A model generated the notes under the pieces. It was not told the origin of the DNA. It ran no database searches and saw only the letters and a program-made list of their open reading frames with translations. From NCBI RefSeq assembly GCF_002567005.1, contig NZ_NUZU01000029.1:1-64000 (forward strand): a DNA stretch of 64,000 nt, given 5' to 3'. The translations under genes and the position numbers were made by a program. How positions within the stretch are numbered: the stretch's first letter is position 1; every line of letters begins with the position of its first letter. This document shows positions 54,852 through 63,667 of this stretch, piece after piece. The stretch comes from Bacillus sp. AFS073361. Its GTDB lineage: Bacteria; Bacillota; Bacilli; Bacillales; Cytobacillaceae.

Positions 54852-55445
54852 ATGAAGAAGAAATTAGCGGGAGGGGCCCTCATCGTAGCCGCATCCCTTT
54901 TTGCTATTCATCCTTCAGAATTAATCACAGGTGAAAATAGTTCAGAAAACCATATTCCAAAGAATGTGCCTACTGGAGAAGTAGTGGATCAGGCTCCTGA
55001 GCAAATTCCTTTTACACTAGTGGAAACCATCGATGGGGATACGATTAAAGCAAGAGTAAAGGGGAAGGTTGAAATTGTTCGTTATTTATTAGTTGATACG
55101 CCTGAAACAAAAAAGCCAGGAATGTGTGTCCAGCCATTTGCAGCGGAAGCTTTTCAAAGGAATAACGAGTTGGTAAAGGAAGGAAGTTTATCCTTGGAAG
55201 TTGAGGAGGGGACAAAAAGGGATGCTTACGGGAGATTGCTAGCATATGTATTTGTAGAAGGGCAGTCCGTTCAAGAAACGCTGATCAAGGAAGGTTATGC
55301 ACGGGTAGCGTATATTATGGCTCCACCCTATAAATATCTTAACCTATATAAAACAGATGAAAATCTAGCAAAGAAGAGTAAATTAAAGATTTGGGGCACG
55401 AAGGAATATGTCTCGTATTACGGGTTTATTGGGTGTGTGCGATAA
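54852..55445 (+). CDS. Thermonuclease-like secreted nuclease
   Basis: A 197-residue SNase-fold protein. It has an N-terminal membrane/signal segment (LAGGALIVAASLFAIHP), then VETIDGDTIKARV, RYLLVDTPETKKP and KRDAYGRLLAYVFVEG with the usual catalytic Arg/Glu region. It probably acts outside the cell, tethered or secreted. ATG 54852 has AAGGAGGAG upstream. Confidence 0.88.
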   Translation: MKKKLAGGALIVAASLFAIHPSELITGENSSENHIPKNVPTGEVVDQAPEQIPFTLVETIDGDTIKARVKGKVEIVRYLLVDTPETKKPGMCVQPFAAEAFQRNNELVKEGSLSLEVEEGTKRDAYGRLLAYVFVEGQSVQETLIKEGYARVAYIMAPPYKYLNLYKTDENLAKKSKLKIWGTKEYVSYYGFIGCVR

Positions 55446-55685
55446 GGAAAAAGAGCTCTAATATACTAAAATAAAGGGTTCCGTCTTGAGGTGAATATCA
55501 TATAAATGGCATTGAAAATGGCTTGCAAACTGACATCAGTATTGCAAGCCGTTGTCGGGTTTATGGAGCTTTATTGAAACCAAAATCTATCTTTTTCTTC
55601 AACTAAAGCACCCGTTAGCTTAAGTACAATCCTGCACAATCCAACCAAAAATATATAAAGAGGTTACTTAAAAGTTATTAGAATA

Positions 55686-55706
55686 AGGGCTCTTTAGAAG
55701 AACCCT
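55686..55706 (-). terminator. Probable terminator of znuA
   Basis: On the minus strand AGGGTTCTT / AAGAGCCCT (one G-U pair) with a 3-nt loop and a weak TATTCT tail. The 270 bp between the thermonuclease and znuA contain no ORF. Confidence 0.45.
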
Positions 55707-55717
55707 AAATTAGATAA

Positions 55718-56665
55718 CTAATCTAAAATCGATAATTTTAATGACTCCAGATTATTTTTCATAACATCTAAATAGTCTAAGCCCTTTTCTTGCTCTTTCT
55801 TCGTTAATCCCTCTAATGGATTTAATACTTCCGTTTTAGCACCTATTTCTTTTGCTAACGTTTCCGCCACTTTTGAAGATGTCATCTCCTCAAAATAAAT
55901 AACTTCGGTATTTTTCTTCTTTGTTAGCTCTGTTAATTCGGTTAATTTTCCTAATGTTGGTTCGACATCTGGTGATATTCCTGCGATAGGAATTTGAGTC
56001 AATCCGTATTGTTTTGCCAAGTATCCAAATGCAGCATGTTGTGTAACAAATTCTTTCTTCTTGGCTTTATCGACAGTATCTTTATATAAGTTGTCCAAAT
56101 CAGCTAGCTTCGCATTTAAAGCTTCTGCATTTTTTTGAAACTGATCTTTATTTTTTGGATCTGCCTGTTCTAAAGCCTTAGCAATATTGTTTACTTCTAC
56201 CTGAGCTAGAACTGGGGAAAGCCAGACATGAGGATCTTTTGAAGATGTATGTTCCGAATGACCATGTTCCTCCTCATCCTCTGATTCGAGTGCATCCATC
56301 AATTTAATCCCATTAGCAGCCTCAACAACCTTTAAATTGGAATCATTAATACTTTTCAATACTTTTTCAGTCCAAAGCTCAAAGTATTGGCTATTGTATA
56401 TAAAAACATCGGCGTTTTGAATTTTTATCATATCCTTTGCTGTCGGCTCCCAATCATGTGGTTCTGCACCATTTGGTATTAATAGTTCCACGTTTGCTGA
56501 ACTGCAAGCCACCTCTTTTGTAAAATAGTACATCGGATAAAAAGTAGTGACAATTTGCAGTTTTTTAGATTCTACACTTGTTTTTTCATTTTTCGTTGAC
56601 ACTGTGTTAGAACAACCACTTACCATGAATAGAAAAATAATTACTGGGATTAAAATTTTTTTCAC
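55718..56665 (-). CDS. znuA: Zinc ABC transporter substrate-binding lipoprotein
   Basis: A 315-residue ZnuA/AdcA-type lipoprotein starting at GTG 56665 behind GGAGGT. The signal peptide ends in the lipobox MVSGC. Features of the cluster A-I metal-binding family: NGAEPHDWEPTAKD (zinc His), an acidic His-rich loop (DEEEHGHSEH), KDPHVWLSP and FVTQHAAFGYLAKQYGL. It captures zinc for an ABC importer. No znuB/znuC neighbours are present; the gene is alone and diverges from the DUF318 permease across Zur boxes. Confidence 0.92.
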   Translation of the reverse strand: MKKILIPVIIFLFMVSGCSNTVSTKNEKTSVESKKLQIVTTFYPMYYFTKEVACSSANVELLIPNGAEPHDWEPTAKDMIKIQNADVFIYNSQYFELWTEKVLKSINDSNLKVVEAANGIKLMDALESEDEEEHGHSEHTSSKDPHVWLSPVLAQVEVNNIAKALEQADPKNKDQFQKNAEALNAKLADLDNLYKDTVDKAKKKEFVTQHAAFGYLAKQYGLTQIPIAGISPDVEPTLGKLTELTELTKKKNTEVIYFEEMTSSKVAETLAKEIGAKTEVLNPLEGLTKKEQEKGLDYLDVMKNNLESLKLSILD

Positions 56666-56693
56666 TACATTAACCTCCAAAGTTATGTTTAAT

Positions 56694-56708
56694 TAGGAAT
56701 TATTACGA
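56694..56708. promoter_or_regulatory. Second, degenerate Zur box
   Basis: TAGGAAT-T-ATTACGA matches the Bacillus Zur consensus TCGTAATnATTACGA at 12 of 14 specified positions. It lies 29 nt upstream of the znuA start codon. Confidence 0.6.
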
Positions 56709-56760
56709 TTTAAGGAGCATAATTATTTTGTATAATTCAAGATTAATTGCAGTATGTAAA

Positions 56761-56775
56761 TCGTAATTATTACGA
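56761..56775. promoter_or_regulatory. Consensus Zur box
   Basis: TCGTAATTATTACGA is an exact 7-1-7 match to the Zur operator known from Bacillus subtilis, flanked by AAA and ATT. It lies between znuA and the permease gene, so both divergent units are probably repressed by zinc-loaded Zur. Confidence 0.88.
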
Positions 56776-56885
56776 ATTAAATCTTATAACGATTATTTAT
56801 TTATGTCAATCATCAAATTTTAATGAAATGAATTAACTAGAACTGCATATCCATATGATAGGAATGATAGATTTGAGGAGGTAGA

Positions 56886-57890
56886 ATGGTTGTGAGCTTT
56901 ATAAATAAGATGGTAAAAGATAGCCTCGCTTTACTATTATTTTGTTTATTCCTTTTTCTATTTCTTTTTGCGGAGGAATTAAAAAACCTTTCTTTTTTTA
57001 CTAGAATCCCTAGTACGTTTTTTAATGTCAATACCATTTTTCTTAGTATTATTTTAGAAGCAATTCCATTTATTTTACTGGGTGTATTTGTATCAGCTAT
57101 TATCCAATCATTTGTTTCCGAAAATGTAATCCGAAGGGTTGTGCCCTGTAATGCCTATTTAGCCCTTATACCTGCTGCTTTACTTGGAATAATCTTTCCT
57201 ATATGTGAGTGTGCCATTGTTCCTGTCGTGCACAGGTTAATAAAAAAAGGTATGCCTTCACATGTAGGCGTTGTATTTATGCTTAGTGTTCCAATCTTAA
57301 ACCCTGTGGTGTATGCGTCTACTTATTTTGCATTTAAAAGCACACCTTATGTAGCTAATGCAAGGATGCTTGTAGGATTTATTAGTTCCATTATTATTGG
57401 ATTAATCATTTACAGACGTTTTAAAGGGGAAAATATTCTTAAAGTGCAGAAGGAAGACCATCATCACCACCACCACCAAAGAGGAAATAAACTATTAGAA
57501 ACACTCTATCATGCTAGTGATGAATTATTTAATACAGGGAAGTATTTATTCATAGGTGCATTTCTTGCCAGTTTATTTCAAGCATTCTTAGACCGAAATA
57601 CTCTCTTAACAATAGGGACAAGCACAACTTTTGCACCAATGGCTATGATGGGACTAGGATACGTCCTTTCAGTATGCTCTTCAGCAGATGCTTTTGTCGC
57701 ATCGTCATTTGGTTCTACTTTTACAGAAGGTTCCATCCTTGCATTTCTTGTTTTCGGTCCAATGATTGATATAAAAAACACCTTAATGTTATACGGTTAT
57801 TTTAAGAAAAAGTTTGTCTTATATCTACTATTGGTAACTCCTCTTGTCGTCTATTTTTCTGTTTATGTTTATCAGCTAATATTTTTATAA
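56886..57890 (+). CDS. DUF318 (UPF0718/YcgR-like) permease, copy 1
   Basis: A 334-residue membrane protein with about eight helices. Family elements: ILEAIPFILLGVFVSAII, IFPICECAIVPVVHRLIKKG with a conserved CEC, VPILNPVVYAS, and SVCSSADAFVASSF. A central cytoplasmic loop carries EDHHHHHHQRG, a likely metal-binding run. ATG 56886 has GAGGAGG upstream. It is the first gene on the right side of the Zur-box promoter and is followed closely by its usual partner, a TIGR03943 protein. The transported species is not established. Confidence 0.85.
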   Translation: MVVSFINKMVKDSLALLLFCLFLFLFLFAEELKNLSFFTRIPSTFFNVNTIFLSIILEAIPFILLGVFVSAIIQSFVSENVIRRVVPCNAYLALIPAALLGIIFPICECAIVPVVHRLIKKGMPSHVGVVFMLSVPILNPVVYASTYFAFKSTPYVANARMLVGFISSIIIGLIIYRRFKGENILKVQKEDHHHHHHQRGNKLLETLYHASDELFNTGKYLFIGAFLASLFQAFLDRNTLLTIGTSTTFAPMAMMGLGYVLSVCSSADAFVASSFGSTFTEGSILAFLVFGPMIDIKNTLMLYGYFKKKFVLYLLLVTPLVVYFSVYVYQLIFL

Positions 57891-57902
57891 AAGGAGTGTC
57901 CA

Positions 57903-58832
57903 ATGATGAGACCTAATAAAGTCCAAGATTTTTCTTTTCATCATCTTATCAGGGGAATCATTTTGATTGGATTTACGCTACTGATATTTAAATTACTTCT
58001 AACGAATAATATATCGCTTTTAATTGCACCAAAAATGATTCGATTTATTTATTTCACGCTCTTTATATGCCTTATTCTTGGAGTTCTTTTGATTATTAGA
58101 GGAACTTCAGGAAAGGATCATTCTTATCATTGTGATTGTGATGGGGATCATACTTATCCTTCCTCTTTCGGGAAAAGTGTGTTTCTTTATTTATTATTTA
58201 TTATTCCTATAACCACAGGATTTCTTTTCTCAAACAATGTGCTGGGAAGCTCTGTTGCAATGAACAGAACAATTATTTTGGGAGCTAGCTCTCAACCGCC
58301 TAAACAAAATAAAACTACAAATTACATTCCAAAATTACCATCATCATCTATTTCCAATAAAACTACCACTTCAACTACCACACAAAGTGTTCTTGATAAT
58401 CAACCTGAGCCTTTAACTCAAAAAGAATATGATGCTTTAAAGAATAAAATATTAAATGCTAATTCCATTAATATAGACGATAGCCAGTATGTAAACATAA
58501 TGAACATTATTCAAGATAATCTAAATGCGTTGATTGGAAAAACGATAACCACAAAAGGATTTGTGTATCGGGAAAAAGAATTTATGCAAAACCAGATTAT
58601 TGTTGCTCGATTTGGAATCACATGTTGTGTTGCCGATGCCTCGGTATATGGAATGATGGCAAAAGGAGAGGTAGCTGTATTACCGAAGGATAAATGGGTT
58701 CAAGTAACAGGAAAAATTGAGCAGACTCAATTTAATGGGGAGACAATTCCCGTTTTAAAAATTGACCAACTTTCAAAAATTAGTGCTCCGCAGCAGCCCT
58801 ATGTGTTTGATTCAGGCATCAAAATTGAATAG
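57903..58832 (+). CDS. TIGR03943 (UPF0703/YcgQ-like) permease partner, copy 1
   Basis: A 309-residue protein with N-terminal membrane helices and a Cys/His loop (HSYHCDCDGDH). Then comes a Thr/Ser/Pro-rich linker (residues about 125-165) and a C-terminal globular domain with TITTKGFVYREKEF and ITCCVADASVYGMM. It starts 13 nt after the permease with AAAGGAG upstream. The pair is conserved together in many Firmicutes; the C-terminal CVAD cysteine is shared with copy 2. Confidence 0.85.
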   Translation: MMRPNKVQDFSFHHLIRGIILIGFTLLIFKLLLTNNISLLIAPKMIRFIYFTLFICLILGVLLIIRGTSGKDHSYHCDCDGDHTYPSSFGKSVFLYLLFIIPITTGFLFSNNVLGSSVAMNRTIILGASSQPPKQNKTTNYIPKLPSSSISNKTTTSTTTQSVLDNQPEPLTQKEYDALKNKILNANSINIDDSQYVNIMNIIQDNLNALIGKTITTKGFVYREKEFMQNQIIVARFGITCCVADASVYGMMAKGEVAVLPKDKWVQVTGKIEQTQFNGETIPVLKIDQLSKISAPQQPYVFDSGIKIE

Positions 58833-58977
58833 CCTTTTATTTATTAATGAAAAAAATGATTACTCCATAAAATTAACAACAATTTTAAAGGCTTTTATTT
58901 TTATCTATTCATAAAATATTCATATTTAAGTAGTAGAATCATTTTTGGGTAAACGAACCATTACCTAACACAGAGAG

Positions 58978-59007
58978 ATCCAGCCGTAATTGTGCTGGAT
59001 TTTCTAT
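58978..59007 (+). terminator. Terminator after the first permease pair
   Basis: GATCCAGC / GCTGGAT stem followed by TTTCTATTTC, 145 nt after the stop. Confidence 0.7.
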
Positions 59008-59056
59008 TTCTAATTATTATTGGTTTCAAATAAAACATTTACATGGAAAATCAAAA

Positions 59057-59085
59057 CATATCAAATTAGTGATAATTTTGATATG
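59057..59085. promoter_or_regulatory. Palindrome before the second permease pair
   Basis: CATATCAAA (59057) and TTTGATATG (ending 59085) form a 9-bp inverted repeat with an 11-nt gap, about 55 nt before the start codon. It is not a Zur box and could be the site of a different regulator. Confidence 0.45.
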
Positions 59086-59140
59086 ATAGAAGATGTTTTT
59101 TTAAAGAAACCAATTGTGTTTTATCACAGGAGGAATATGC

Positions 59141-60010
59141 ATGGATCGATTATTACAATTGAATACGATCTTTATAAGTATTATCATTGAAGCATTCCCA
59201 TTTATTGTCGTTGGGGCTTTTATTGCCGCACTGATAGAAGTTTTTGTTTCTGAAAATACACTGCTTAAAATTCTGCCAAAAAATAGATATTTATCTGTTG
59301 TTGCTGCTAGTTTTATGGGAGTATTATTTCCTGGATGTGAATGTGGGATTGTTCCCATCGTTTCGAGGCTCATAAAAAAGGGACTCGCTCCACATGCAGC
59401 CATTTCCTTTATGCTTTCTGGCCCTATTATCAATCCAATTGTTCTATTCGCTACATTTATTGCTTTCGGAGATAGCTGGAAGATGGTAGGGTACCGAGCA
59501 GGGTTAGCGATCGGTGTTTCTATTTTAGTTGGACTTGTATTATCTTTTGTCATAAAGGAGAATCCATTAAAGGAAAATAATGAAATACACACTCATGACC
59601 ATTCTCACCAAAATACTAAACAAAAATTAATGAGTGTTTTTAATCACACCGTTAACGAATTTTTTAGTATGGGAAAATACGTAGTGCTGGGTGCACTAAT
59701 TGCATCTTCTATGCAAGTTTATGTACCTACACGAATATTAACAACACTGGGCGGTACACACGTAACTGCTGTACTGGTAATGATGGCTTTAGCTTTTATC
59801 TTATCTATTTGTTCGGCAGCAGATGCTTTTGTAGCAGCATCTTTTCGTAATTTTTTTCCCCAAACTTCAGTTGTATCTTTCTTAGTGTTTGGCAATATGG
59901 TAGATATTAAAAATTTACTTATGATGTTTGGGTCTTTTAAGGTAAAATTTGCGGTTCTTTTAGTTTCATTAATTTCTTCATTTGTATTCATTGGTTCACT
60001 TCTTTTGTAA
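59141..60010 (+). CDS. DUF318 (UPF0718/YcgR-like) permease, copy 2
   Basis: A 289-residue paralogue of the permease at 56886. It has IIIEAFPFIVVGAFIAALIE, FPGCECGIVPIVSRLIKKG, SGPIINPIVLF and SICSAADAFVAASF. It lacks the first extra helix of copy 1 and its central loop is HTHDHSHQ instead of a His run. ATG 59141 has AGGAGGA upstream. The next gene encodes its TIGR03943 partner. Confidence 0.85.
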   Translation: MDRLLQLNTIFISIIIEAFPFIVVGAFIAALIEVFVSENTLLKILPKNRYLSVVAASFMGVLFPGCECGIVPIVSRLIKKGLAPHAAISFMLSGPIINPIVLFATFIAFGDSWKMVGYRAGLAIGVSILVGLVLSFVIKENPLKENNEIHTHDHSHQNTKQKLMSVFNHTVNEFFSMGKYVVLGALIASSMQVYVPTRILTTLGGTHVTAVLVMMALAFILSICSAADAFVAASFRNFFPQTSVVSFLVFGNMVDIKNLLMMFGSFKVKFAVLLVSLISSFVFIGSLLL

Positions 60011-60020
60011 AGGATGTGGG

Positions 60021-60920
60021 ATGATGTTTAAAGTCCTTATTTTAATACTTACTACAAACTTGTTTTTTATGCTGCATGCTACAGGAAACATTTCAAAATA
60101 TATAAACATGAAATATAGCTTCTTATCTGAGAGTATGATTGTGATTTTATCCATCCTTACAGTTGGGGAAGGAATTAAATTATGGTTCTCTGGAGAAAAG
60201 AAAGAAGGACAAGATGATTGTGATTGTAGCCCTGGTCATCATGACCATGAACACCCTCATGAACACGGACATAAAAAAAAGAAACCATCTGCTGGAAAAA
60301 AGATAAAAAAGTTCTTGTCTTACACGCTTGTGCTGATTCCTGCTATTACTGGAGTGGTTTTGCCAGTGGCAACTCTTGATTCACAGCTTGTGGATGCAAA
60401 GGGGTTTTCATTTCCAACATTAGAGGACGGAAATAATCAGTACGGGACCCATCAAGTTCTAAATCCTGATATGAGTAAATTTATGAACCAAGCAGATTTT
60501 ATGGATTTAGTCAGGAAAGAGTCTAAGTCCTATATTCCAAAGGATACTATTACTTTAACGGATAAAGATTATTTAGTCGGATTAGAAGTAATGTATAATT
60601 TTTCTGGGGCTTTTGCAGGGAAAACTCTTACCATGAAAGGTTTTACTTACAATGGTCCAGGAGAACAACCTAACCAGCTGTTTTTACTACGTTTTGGGCT
60701 CATTCATTGTGTCGCTGACTCTGGTGCCTTTGGAATGATGATTCAATTCCCGAAAAACGTCCACATTCCGAATGACCAATGGTATCAGGTAACAGGAACA
60801 ATGGATACAGTTTATTATCCACAAATGAAAACTAAAATTCCTGTTTTAAAAGTAACAAGCTACAAAACCATTTCAAAACCGAATGACCCTTATGTTTACA
60901 GAAACACTTTGAGTTTATAA
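60021..60920 (+). CDS. TIGR03943 (UPF0703/YcgQ-like) permease partner, copy 2
   Basis: A 299-residue paralogue of the protein at 57903. The N-terminal helices are followed by a striking loop, DDCDCSPGHHDHEHPHEHGH, far richer in His than in copy 1. The C-terminal domain has LTMKGFTYNGPGEQPN and LIHCVADSGAFGMM. ATG 60021 or 60024 follows AAAGGATGTGGG. It ends in front of a strong terminator. Confidence 0.85.
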   Translation: MMFKVLILILTTNLFFMLHATGNISKYINMKYSFLSESMIVILSILTVGEGIKLWFSGEKKEGQDDCDCSPGHHDHEHPHEHGHKKKKPSAGKKIKKFLSYTLVLIPAITGVVLPVATLDSQLVDAKGFSFPTLEDGNNQYGTHQVLNPDMSKFMNQADFMDLVRKESKSYIPKDTITLTDKDYLVGLEVMYNFSGAFAGKTLTMKGFTYNGPGEQPNQLFLLRFGLIHCVADSGAFGMMIQFPKNVHIPNDQWYQVTGTMDTVYYPQMKTKIPVLKVTSYKTISKPNDPYVYRNTLSL

Positions 60921-60980
60921 GAATTATCTGTGCCCCATTTTTAGGACAGTTTAAAAAAAGCGCCTAAGCGGCTAATAAGT

Positions 60981-61012
60981 GGCCCCGGTATTGAACCGGG
61001 GCCATTTTGTTT
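60981..61012 (+). terminator. Terminator of the second permease pair
   Basis: GGCCCCGGT / ACCGGGGCC stem with a 5-nt loop, then ATTTTGTTT. Confidence 0.88.
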
Positions 61013-61013
61013 A

Positions 61014-61181
61014 AGCCCTTGCGAATTTAATGTAAATACAGGAAATGGATATGAATGCGGCAGATACATGGAATCTGGACATCCCTATAAATTAGACGAC
61101 AGACCCTGGATAAATATTAAAGAATTTGATGCGGACCTATTACAAACAGTGATTAAACAGAGTATTTCATTTTTAAGGTAG
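61014..61181 (+). pseudogene. Possible C-terminal gene fragment
   Basis: A 55-codon frame without a start reads PCEFNVNTGNGYECGRYMES and LDDRPWINIKEFDADLLQ, ending LR and TAG. It looks like the end of a real protein that has been cut by the upstream terminator region. I do not recognise the family. Confidence 0.35.
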
Positions 61182-61308
61182 TAAAACCTTGAAAAAATGC
61201 TATCTTGTATCATAAACTTGTAACAAGGATTGTTATGAGGACATTCCCGAATTGCTGTACGCTTTACTAAACAGTGATTCTGATTCAATAAATAAAGGAG
61301 TAGTTAAC

Positions 61309-61668
61309 ATGACGCTTAAAGTAATTTCGCCGAAAGCCCTTGATGAGAAACTTCAAAATAATGACCCTATCTTCCTCCTCGATGTACGTGCGGAAGAAAA
61401 ATACAATGATTATCATATTACAGATCCAAATATCAAGAATCAGAATATCCCTAAGAATATCATCTTTGATCTTGAGGAAAATGGAGAAGAAGGGCTGCAA
61501 TCTTTGCCCAAAAGCAGTGAGATTGTTATAACATGTACAACTGGAAATTCCGCCAGAAAATGTGCAGAAATTTTATCCAAAAAAGATTACCATGTTACAT
61601 TACTTGACGGCGGGATTACCGCTTGGAAAGAATACATAGACACAAAACCAAAACACAAAGACAGGTAG
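61309..61668 (+). CDS. Rhodanese-domain protein
   Basis: A 119-residue single-domain rhodanese. FLLDVRAEEKYNDYHI, the active-site loop TCTTGNSARKCAEIL with the persulfide-forming Cys, and LLDGGITAWKEY are typical. ATG 61309 follows AAAGGAG. It is a single gene closed by a long hairpin terminator. Confidence 0.9.
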   Translation: MTLKVISPKALDEKLQNNDPIFLLDVRAEEKYNDYHITDPNIKNQNIPKNIIFDLEENGEEGLQSLPKSSEIVITCTTGNSARKCAEILSKKDYHVTLLDGGITAWKEYIDTKPKHKDR

Positions 61669-61698
61669 AAAACACTAAGGAGAAGACAAACAAGGATA

Positions 61699-61754
61699 GG
61701 GCCAGATCCTCAACGTGCTATCGCCTAGCGCACTGAGGATCTGGCCCCATTTTC
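61699..61754 (+). terminator. Long hairpin terminator after the rhodanese gene
   Basis: A perfect 14-bp stem GGGCCAGATCCTCA / TGAGGATCTGGCCC encloses a smaller inner hairpin and is followed by CATTTTCAG. The length is unusual for a plain terminator, so it may be a dispersed repeat unit. Confidence 0.65.
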
Positions 61755-61769
61755 AGTTTATGAGATCCA

Positions 61770-61982
61770 TCAATTATTTAATATTTGCGGCAGTGTTTCG
61801 GTGAACATCTCGACATACATAGCTACTAGCATAGTTATTGCGGGGATAGAAAGAATCACAAAGCTTACGTATGCAAGTTTCAGCCTACCCTTTGATTGGT
61901 CGACCCATTTTGTAAGGTACTCAAACAGTAATGCAAGAATGACAGATCCAATAAAAAATGATAATTTTCTTAACCACCTCAC
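61770..61982 (-). CDS. Small two-helix membrane protein
   Basis: A 70-residue protein from GTG 61982 (GGACAGG upstream). Two hydrophobic segments, LSFFIGSVILALLFEYL and FVILSIPAITMLVAMYV, are separated by a basic loop. No family is recognised. An ATG in another frame just upstream gives a shorter ORF and is less likely. Confidence 0.5.
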   Translation of the reverse strand: MRWLRKLSFFIGSVILALLFEYLTKWVDQSKGRLKLAYVSFVILSIPAITMLVAMYVEMFTETLPQILNN

Positions 61983-62212
61983 TGTTTACCTGTCCGTTCA
62001 TGGCAATGTCTCCTTACTTAAAGAAAATGACTTACATTGTTTTTAGTATATTCAGACTGTTTTGTCCTAACAATAGGAATATTATTAAGCCATGCTTAAG
62101 GCACCAATCAAATGAAGAATGTTTGATAAATGTTGTTGAGCATAAAGAAAGGATCCCATCATGTAATACCAGACTTATCGTGTGATTGTCTATCATAAGG
62201 GAGGGATTAACA

Positions 62213-62791
62213 ATGTCGGAACTCAATGTTCGTTATGGTCAATTATCGGATTTAAATAGCATGATTCAATTGGACCGAAAGCTGTATCCTCAAGATTGGC
62301 AAGTTGAGCGTGCATTTGTAGAACAATTACTTGAACGAAACAAAAGAGTGTATAAAATTGTAGCGGACAATGGAGAGTTAAAAGGCTATTGCAGTTTAAT
62401 CCCCTTAGATAAAAGAATGTTTGATCAATTATTGTTTGGCCAAATAGATGAATCAAGAATTTGTCATCACGCATTAGCGTACAAGAAAGGGAAAGATGTG
62501 TATATTTATTTTTCTTCTATGATAGTCGATATTCTTCATGAAGATAGGAAGAAATACAGCAGGGCATTAATACTGGAATTGCTGGATTGGATTGAAGATA
62601 TTCAAGGTACTGGAGTCGTAATAAAGGAATTCGGTATGATCGCGATTACAGAAGCAGGGAATCGAATCTGTCAACGTTTGGGATTTAAAAAGGCAGGGGA
62701 AGTAAAAGAGCATGGTGAAACCTACAACGTATATAAAGGAACGGTTGAGGATGTTAGAGCAGGAATAAAGGTAAAACATTTGATGGGATGA
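62213..62791 (+). CDS. GNAT-family N-acetyltransferase-like protein
   Basis: A 192-residue protein: VRYGQLSDLNSMIQLDRKLYP at the start, YKIVADNGELKGYCSLIPL, and a C-terminal NRICQRLGFKKAGEV with the acyltransferase end motif. The acetyl-CoA loop is not canonical. ATG 62213 has AAGGGAGGG upstream. The substrate is unknown. Confidence 0.7.
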   Translation: MSELNVRYGQLSDLNSMIQLDRKLYPQDWQVERAFVEQLLERNKRVYKIVADNGELKGYCSLIPLDKRMFDQLLFGQIDESRICHHALAYKKGKDVYIYFSSMIVDILHEDRKKYSRALILELLDWIEDIQGTGVVIKEFGMIAITEAGNRICQRLGFKKAGEVKEHGETYNVYKGTVEDVRAGIKVKHLMG

Positions 62792-62812
62792 AGGGGAGAT
62801 GGCCCATTGTTC

Positions 62813-62838
62813 ATGGTGCCTGACACCATCTAGTATTT
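62813..62838 (+). repeat. Palindromic GGTGTCAGGCACC-type motif with T run
   Basis: ATGGTGCCTGACACCAT is a near-perfect palindrome, followed shortly by TATTTTTATC. The GGTGTCAGGCACC motif is one I recall as frequently repeated in Bacillus genomes. Here it may terminate the GNAT gene. Confidence 0.5.
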
Positions 62839-62960
62839 TTATCTTTTTTTGAACTCTACTGGTACTTCAAAAGGGAAGGTTTTATGGGGTCAAAATTATG
62901 GCACCTAGCGTTTTTCTACGTTAAAATATAAACGTATGAATGGTCAAAGGGGAAATGATC

Positions 62961-63659
62961 TTGAAAAAATATCAAACTTTACTTTTCGATGTAGATGATA
63001 CGTTATTGGACTTTGCTGCGGCTGAAGAGCTAGCCTTGAATCTGTTGTTTGAAAGTCAGAATATCTCGCCAACAAAGGAAATGGAAGAAAATTATAAAAA
63101 AATAAATCAAAGACTGTGGAGATTGTTTGAAGAAGGAGAAATTTCCCGAGACGAAGTGGTCAATACCCGTTTTTCCCTTTTATTTCACGAATTAGGACAT
63201 ATGGCAGACGGTGTTTTATTAGAGAGTAATTATCGGGGCTATTTAGAGGAAGGCCACCAATTAATCAATGGAGCGTTTGAATTGGTTTCAGCACTACAGA
63301 ATCATTATGAATTATATATTGTCACAAATGGTGTTTCAAAAACACAGGATAAGAGATTGCGTGATTCCGGTCTTCACCCATTATTTAAGGAGATCTTTGT
63401 CTCAGAAGATACAGGTTTCCAAAAACCAATGAAGGAATTTTTTGATTATGTGTTTGTTCGAATTCCTAATTTTTCACCAGAACAAGCTTTAATCATCGGT
63501 GATTCTCTAAGTTCTGATATTAAAGGCGGACAGCTTGCTGGAATTGATACTTGTTGGTTCAACCCGGATGCCAAACCAAACAATACTGGTATTCTTCCTA
63601 CCTATGAAATTCATGATTTAAATGAACTTTATACAATTTTAAATTTGGAACAAAGATAA
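62961..63659 (+). CDS. HAD-family hydrolase, YjjG-type nucleotidase
   Basis: A 232-residue HAD phosphatase. TTG 62961 (AAAGGGGA upstream) gives the N terminus LLFDVDDTLLDF with the nucleophilic Asp (motif I). IVTNGVSKTQDKRL (motif II), the Lys in FQKPMKEFFDYV and IIGDSLSSDIKGG (motif IV) complete the set. It resembles the YjjG/YfnB pyrimidine 5'-nucleotidase group. ATG 62940 and 62955 are alternative starts. Confidence 0.85.
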   Translation: MKKYQTLLFDVDDTLLDFAAAEELALNLLFESQNISPTKEMEENYKKINQRLWRLFEEGEISRDEVVNTRFSLLFHELGHMADGVLLESNYRGYLEEGHQLINGAFELVSALQNHYELYIVTNGVSKTQDKRLRDSGLHPLFKEIFVSEDTGFQKPMKEFFDYVFVRIPNFSPEQALIIGDSLSSDIKGGQLAGIDTCWFNPDAKPNNTGILPTYEIHDLNELYTILNLEQR

Positions 63660-63667
63660 TTTTAATA

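Noticed and set aside
56521-56880. Hairpins in the znuA-permease intergenic region as terminators
   Set aside because: The palindromic sequences match Zur operators and lack T runs after a GC-rich stem.
57462-57480. HHHHHH run as an engineered His tag
   Set aside because: It is internal, lies in the loop where relatives also have His-rich sequence, and the flanking sequence is natural permease.
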